A DNA stretch of 8,336 nucleotides from NCBI GenBank assembly GCA_047625765.1, contig JBLHRE010000078.1, forward strand, positions 1 through 8,336, read 5' to 3'. A model generated the notes under the pieces. That model was not told the DNA's origin. It saw nothing but the letters and a program-made list of their open reading frames with translations, and did no database searches. Positions 5,918 to 8,336 of this stretch are shown here, piece after piece. Position 1 is the first letter of the stretch; every line of letters starts with the position of its first letter. This DNA is from JBLHRE01 sp047625765. GTDB lineage: Bacteria > Bacteroidota > Bacteroidia > Flavobacteriales > JBLHRE01. The position numbers and the translations under genes are program-made.

Positions 5918-5925
5918 CAAAGTTA
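5918..5925 (-). promoter_or_regulatory. Candidate -7 element for the peptidase-mazG operon
   Basis: On the minus strand this reads TAACTTTG, an exact TAnnTTTG match ending 18 bases before the peptidase ATG, which implies a very short leader of about 12 bases. There is no clear TTTG at -33. It lies in the 184-base divergent region shared with the FTR1 gene. Confidence 0.45.
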
Positions 5926-6050
5926 ATAAAGAAGGCTACTAATAGTGCTTAAATTTTAATTGATATTTTGATTAATTACAGTCCTATTCCTCCCTTTTTA
6001 AAATTTCTATAAGAATGATTATTGCCATATTTTTATGTGAAAGTATTTTC

Positions 6051-6058
6051 TACATTTG
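6051..6058 (+). promoter_or_regulatory. Candidate -7 element for the FTR1 permease gene
   Basis: TACATTTG is an exact TAnnTTTG match ending 27 bases before the ATG at 6085. A transcript starting a few bases after it would have a leader of about 20 bases. The region where a -33 TTTG is expected is T-rich but has no exact match. This element also argues against any translation start upstream of it. Confidence 0.5.
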
Positions 6059-6084
6059 CACTATTAAGAATAAATCTAAATAGC

Positions 6085-6984
6085 ATGAATGAATTTCTAA
6101 TTGTCTTCCGCGAATGTTTGGAAGCGTCCTTGATTGTTGGCATCGTTTATACCTTCCTCAAAAAAATGGGTTCAAGCGCCAACATGAAACCACTTTGGCA
6201 TGGACTAATCGCTTCTATTTTAGCTAGTATTGTATTCGCTATTGGAATTCAATTGGTTCGCGACCAGATGCACAATAGTACTTTTGAAAAGCTATTCGAA
6301 GGCATATTAATGTACCTAGCTGCTGGTTTTTTAATCTTTATGATTGTGTGGATGGCAAAGAATGTCAACATAAAATCGAAATTAGAAGCCAAGGCAGAAA
6401 GCTCCTTAGAAAATAAATCAAGCTCCTATTGGGGTATTTTTGGTCTGATATTCTTTGCGGTATCTCGCGAAGGTTTCGAAACCGTATTGTTCTTATTTGG
6501 CGCTAGTTCCACCGACTCCTTCTCTTATTTTGGATTCTTTGGGGGCTTAGTACTAGCCGTTGGTGTAGGCGTATTGTTGTTCCGTCAAGGAAAACGTTTG
6601 CCCATCAAGCAATTTTTTAATATCACTTCTTTTCTGTTGATCTTTTTTGCTGCTGGAATGGTGGCTTACGGAACCCACGAAGTAGAAGAATATTTTGTAA
6701 AAAATGAAATCATCCAAGGAGATAACATTACCCGAGTATGGGATGTGTTCCATCCCAAAGCAGAACTAGCAGTAGATGACAATGCCTCTTTGTATAATTT
6801 TAACGAAGGAAAAGGAAAATACTATCATATAATGCATGATAAGGGATCTGTAGGCGTATTCTTTAAAGGATTTTTCGGATACAATAGTGACCCTAATATT
6901 GCAGAAGTTTTGCTGTGGTTGCTGACTGTATCAGGTACTTTCCTTTATTGGAGAAAAGCAAAATCAGCCTTAATAAAGGCATAA
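6085..6984 (+). CDS. FTR1/EfeU-type iron permease
   Basis: This is an inner-membrane permease of the FTR1 family, which imports iron. Both family REXXE signatures are intact: RECLE (9-13) in the first membrane helix and REGFE (128-132) in the fourth. About seven helices can be placed, near 2-27, 36-58, 69-91, 114-139, 145-166, 178-199 and 272-288. A hydrophilic loop of about 70 residues lies before the last helix and carries GTHEVEEYF (196-204). I chose the ATG at 6085 (299 residues) because the protein then begins MNEFLIVFRECLEAS, the usual FTR1 start. A longer frame reaches back to a TTG at 6022 but would run through the promoter element at 6051-6058. No EfeO, EfeB or ferroxidase partner is adjacent, so it appears to be a stand-alone permease, ended by its own terminator. 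Confidence 0.93.
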   Translation: MNEFLIVFRECLEASLIVGIVYTFLKKMGSSANMKPLWHGLIASILASIVFAIGIQLVRDQMHNSTFEKLFEGILMYLAAGFLIFMIVWMAKNVNIKSKLEAKAESSLENKSSSYWGIFGLIFFAVSREGFETVLFLFGASSTDSFSYFGFFGGLVLAVGVGVLLFRQGKRLPIKQFFNITSFLLIFFAAGMVAYGTHEVEEYFVKNEIIQGDNITRVWDVFHPKAELAVDDNASLYNFNEGKGKYYHIMHDKGSVGVFFKGFFGYNSDPNIAEVLLWLLTVSGTFLYWRKAKSALIKA

Positions 6985-6996
6985 TAATCTGATTAC

Positions 6997-7032
6997 AAGA
7001 TCCTTCAACTTAAAATTGAAGGCTCTTTTTTT
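6997..7032 (+). terminator. Intrinsic terminator of the FTR1 gene
   Basis: CCTTCAA (7002-7008) pairs with TTGAAGG (7016-7022). One mismatch further out, AAGA (6997-7000) pairs with TCTT (7024-7027). A run of seven T residues follows at 7026-7032. It begins 12 bases after the FTR1 stop codon, so the permease gene is probably transcribed alone. Confidence 0.87.
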
Positions 7033-7069
7033 GTTTAAAGCAGTATAGATTTATTTCAAATAGCTAATG

Positions 7070-7077
7070 TATTTTTG
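7070..7077 (+). promoter_or_regulatory. Candidate -7 element for the MFS transporter gene
   Basis: TATTTTTG is an exact TAnnTTTG match ending 17 bases before the ATG at 7095, implying a very short leader. It lies beyond the FTR1 terminator, as expected for a separate transcription unit. No TTTG at -33 is visible. Confidence 0.45.
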
Positions 7078-7094
7078 CAGGCAGCAAATCCTAC

Positions 7095-8285
7095 ATGAAA
7101 AAAGAATCATTCATTTTATTCCTACTCGCATTTATCAACTTTGTAAATATTGTTGATGTTATGATTATTATGCCTTTGGGCGAAGTGATTATGACCTTGT
7201 TTGAAATAAGTCCGGGACAGTTTAGTATTTTGGTTTCGGCTTATACGACTGCTGCTGGTGTTTCGGGATTTTTAGGCGTCTTTTTTATCGATAAGTTGGA
7301 TCGTAAATTATTGCTACTCTTGGCATTGGTAGGATTTAGCATCGGAACTTTTGCTTGCGCAATTTCTACCAGCTATCTCTTTCTGGTTGCAACCAGAGCC
7401 TTTACGGGACTTTTTGGTGGATTGATTGGAGCTCTTGTTTTATCTATTGTAAGTGATGTGTTTGTTATGGAAAAACGAGGAAAAGCCATGGGCATATTGA
7501 TGGCTGCCTTTTCTGTCGCTTCGGTAATTGGAGTGCCTTTAAGCTTGTTCTTGGCCAACAAATTTACCTGGCAAACTCCGTTTTATTTCTTGTCTGTTTT
7601 GGGTCTTGTAGCCTTTCTATTGGCTTTGCGATTGCCTCAGTTCAAAGGGCATATTCTTTTAAAAGCCGAAAGAACCAGACCTTTCAAAGCTTTGGGCTTG
7701 ATGTGGAAAGACAAAAACCAACGCCTTGCTTTAAGCATGGGTTTGTTCTTAATTCTGGGCCACTTTAGCACAATTCCTTTCGTTACCCCATTTATGACTC
7801 GGAACATTGGATTTAGTCAAGAAGAAATTACCTACATCTACCTCTTGGGGGGTGGTTTTACAGTCTTTACCTCTCCATTGATAGGGAAATTGACAGATCG
7901 TTTTAAACCCCTTAGAATGTTCCGTATTCTTATCATTGCTTCGTTTGTGGTTACATTGATTCTAACCAGTCTAGAAACACAATCGATGGCGGTAGCATTG
8001 ACCATTAACACCATATTCTTTGTGTTTGTAAGTGGTAGAATGATTCCCGCGCAAACACTGATAACAGGAGCTGTAGGATCTTCAGGCAGAGGAAGTTTTA
8101 TGAGCATCAAATCATCGCTACAACAATTGGCTGCTGCCATTGCTTCTATTATTGGAGGATTGATTGTGGTAGAAAATGCAGACGGAACCATTGGCAACTA
8201 CTGGATGGTGGGCATTTTTGCCGTAGTAGTAAGTTCTATTACACTTTTTATTGCACCAAAGCTAAGAGTAGCAAAAGGCAATTGA
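7095..8285 (+). CDS. MFS transporter, DHA1-like
   Basis: This inner-membrane secondary transporter belongs to the major facilitator superfamily and most resembles the DHA1 (drug:H+ antiporter, 12-helix) or AraJ/YdhP-like group. Its 396 residues allow twelve helices, with a central cytoplasmic loop at about 182-208. The motif A loop after helix 2 reads FFIDKLDRK (63-71), and its counterpart after helix 8 reads GKLTDRFK (264-271). Arg101 in RAFTGLFGG (helix 4) fits motif B, and WQTPF (159-163) is the usual MFS turn before helix 6. Asp21 in helix 1 (NFVNIVDVMIIMPLG) could take part in proton coupling. The substrate cannot be told from sequence; efflux of a small molecule is the commonest role in this group. 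The stop is followed one base later by the ATG of a P-loop gene, so the two are probably co-transcribed. Confidence 0.93.
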   Translation: MKKESFILFLLAFINFVNIVDVMIIMPLGEVIMTLFEISPGQFSILVSAYTTAAGVSGFLGVFFIDKLDRKLLLLLALVGFSIGTFACAISTSYLFLVATRAFTGLFGGLIGALVLSIVSDVFVMEKRGKAMGILMAAFSVASVIGVPLSLFLANKFTWQTPFYFLSVLGLVAFLLALRLPQFKGHILLKAERTRPFKALGLMWKDKNQRLALSMGLFLILGHFSTIPFVTPFMTRNIGFSQEEITYIYLLGGGFTVFTSPLIGKLTDRFKPLRMFRILIIASFVVTLILTSLETQSMAVALTINTIFFVFVSGRMIPAQTLITGAVGSSGRGSFMSIKSSLQQLAAAIASIIGGLIVVENADGTIGNYWMVGIFAVVVSSITLFIAPKLRVAKGN

Positions 8286-8286
8286 T

Positions 8287-8336
8287 ATGAAAATAATCAT
8301 TACCGGAGGACCTTGTACGGGTAAAACCAGTTTGAT
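8287..8336 (+). CDS. P-loop ATPase, AAA_28-like (3' truncated)
   Basis: Only the first 16 codons are in the window: MKIIITGGPCTGKTSL, then a partial codon. A beta strand leads into a Walker A motif, GGPCTGKT, so the protein binds a nucleotide. The opening resembles the AAA_28 family (NadR-kinase-like P-loop proteins that start with an ITGGPGTGKT segment), but other small P-loop kinases could begin similarly. It starts one base after the MFS stop codon, with no Shine-Dalgarno sequence, and is probably translated from the same message. Confidence 0.75.
   Translation, partial: MKIIITGGPCTGKTSL

Noticed and set aside
6005..6030. Possible Fur box upstream of the FTR1 gene (GAATGATTATTGCCAT area)
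   Set aside because: Only a few bases resemble a Fur half-site, there is no convincing dyad, and AT-rich DNA yields such matches often.
6022..6084. N-terminal extension of the FTR1 frame from a TTG codon
   Set aside because: The extra 21 residues do not resemble FTR1 proteins and would be encoded across an exact TAnnTTTG promoter element. The ATG at 6085 gives the standard family N terminus.
7838..8197. 119-codon open frame on the minus strand inside the MFS gene
   Set aside because: It is wholly antisense to a well-supported transporter gene, with no recognisable domain. Long antisense frames are common opposite hydrophobic coding sequence.

Overview
The window looks like ordinary chromosomal DNA from a member of the Bacteroidota, most likely Flavobacteriales or a close relative. 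It is AT-rich. Start codons are not preceded by Shine-Dalgarno sequences. Several genes have an exact TAnnTTTG element, the -7 motif of Bacteroidota sigma factors, a short distance upstream. The protein families also fit this group: FtnA-type ferritin, Cupin_5/DUF985, GT90, DUF2007 with a zinc ribbon, M3 oligoendopeptidase, MazG, FTR1 permease and a DHA1-like MFS transporter.

Layout. Bases 2-49 are the last codons of an upstream + strand gene, followed by a weak terminator-like hairpin. A ferritin gene (109-630, +) has its own promoter region containing a 16-bp AT-rich palindrome and ends in a clear intrinsic terminator (650-675). A cupin-fold DUF985 gene (687-1193, +) begins 11 bases after that terminator. 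It converges tail to tail, with a 6-base gap, on a lone GT90 glycosyltransferase gene (1200-2153, -). Bases 2154-2493 hold a probable glycosyltransferase promoter, two hairpins (one a strong 16-bp two-way terminator) and a possible + strand coding relic. A small DUF2007/zinc-ribbon gene follows (2494-2910, -). Bases 2911-3417 are non-coding: a 6-7 bp GTTT-type repeat tract, two diverged copies of a block of about 160-180 bp, and a short ATTCACA repeat. Next comes a leftward two-gene operon in which an M3 metallopeptidase gene (4191-5900) overlaps mazG (3418-4191) by one base in a TAATG junction. A divergent promoter region separates this operon from an FTR1-type iron permease gene (6085-6984, +) with its own terminator. 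The window ends with an MFS transporter gene (7095-8285, +) and, one base later, the start of a P-loop ATPase gene.

How the genes work together. Two genes concern iron (ferritin storage and FTR1 uptake), but they lie about 5.5 kb apart in separate transcription units, so joint regulation is only a possibility. The peptidase-mazG pair is the best-supported functional coupling, and MFS plus the P-loop protein is a second likely operon. I see no transposase, integrase, CRISPR array, toxin-antitoxin pair, defence system, tRNA or rRNA, and no clear undescribed system. The points most worth a second look are the non-coding repeats at 2911-3417, the relic frame at 2324-2551 and the ferritin operator-like palindrome.
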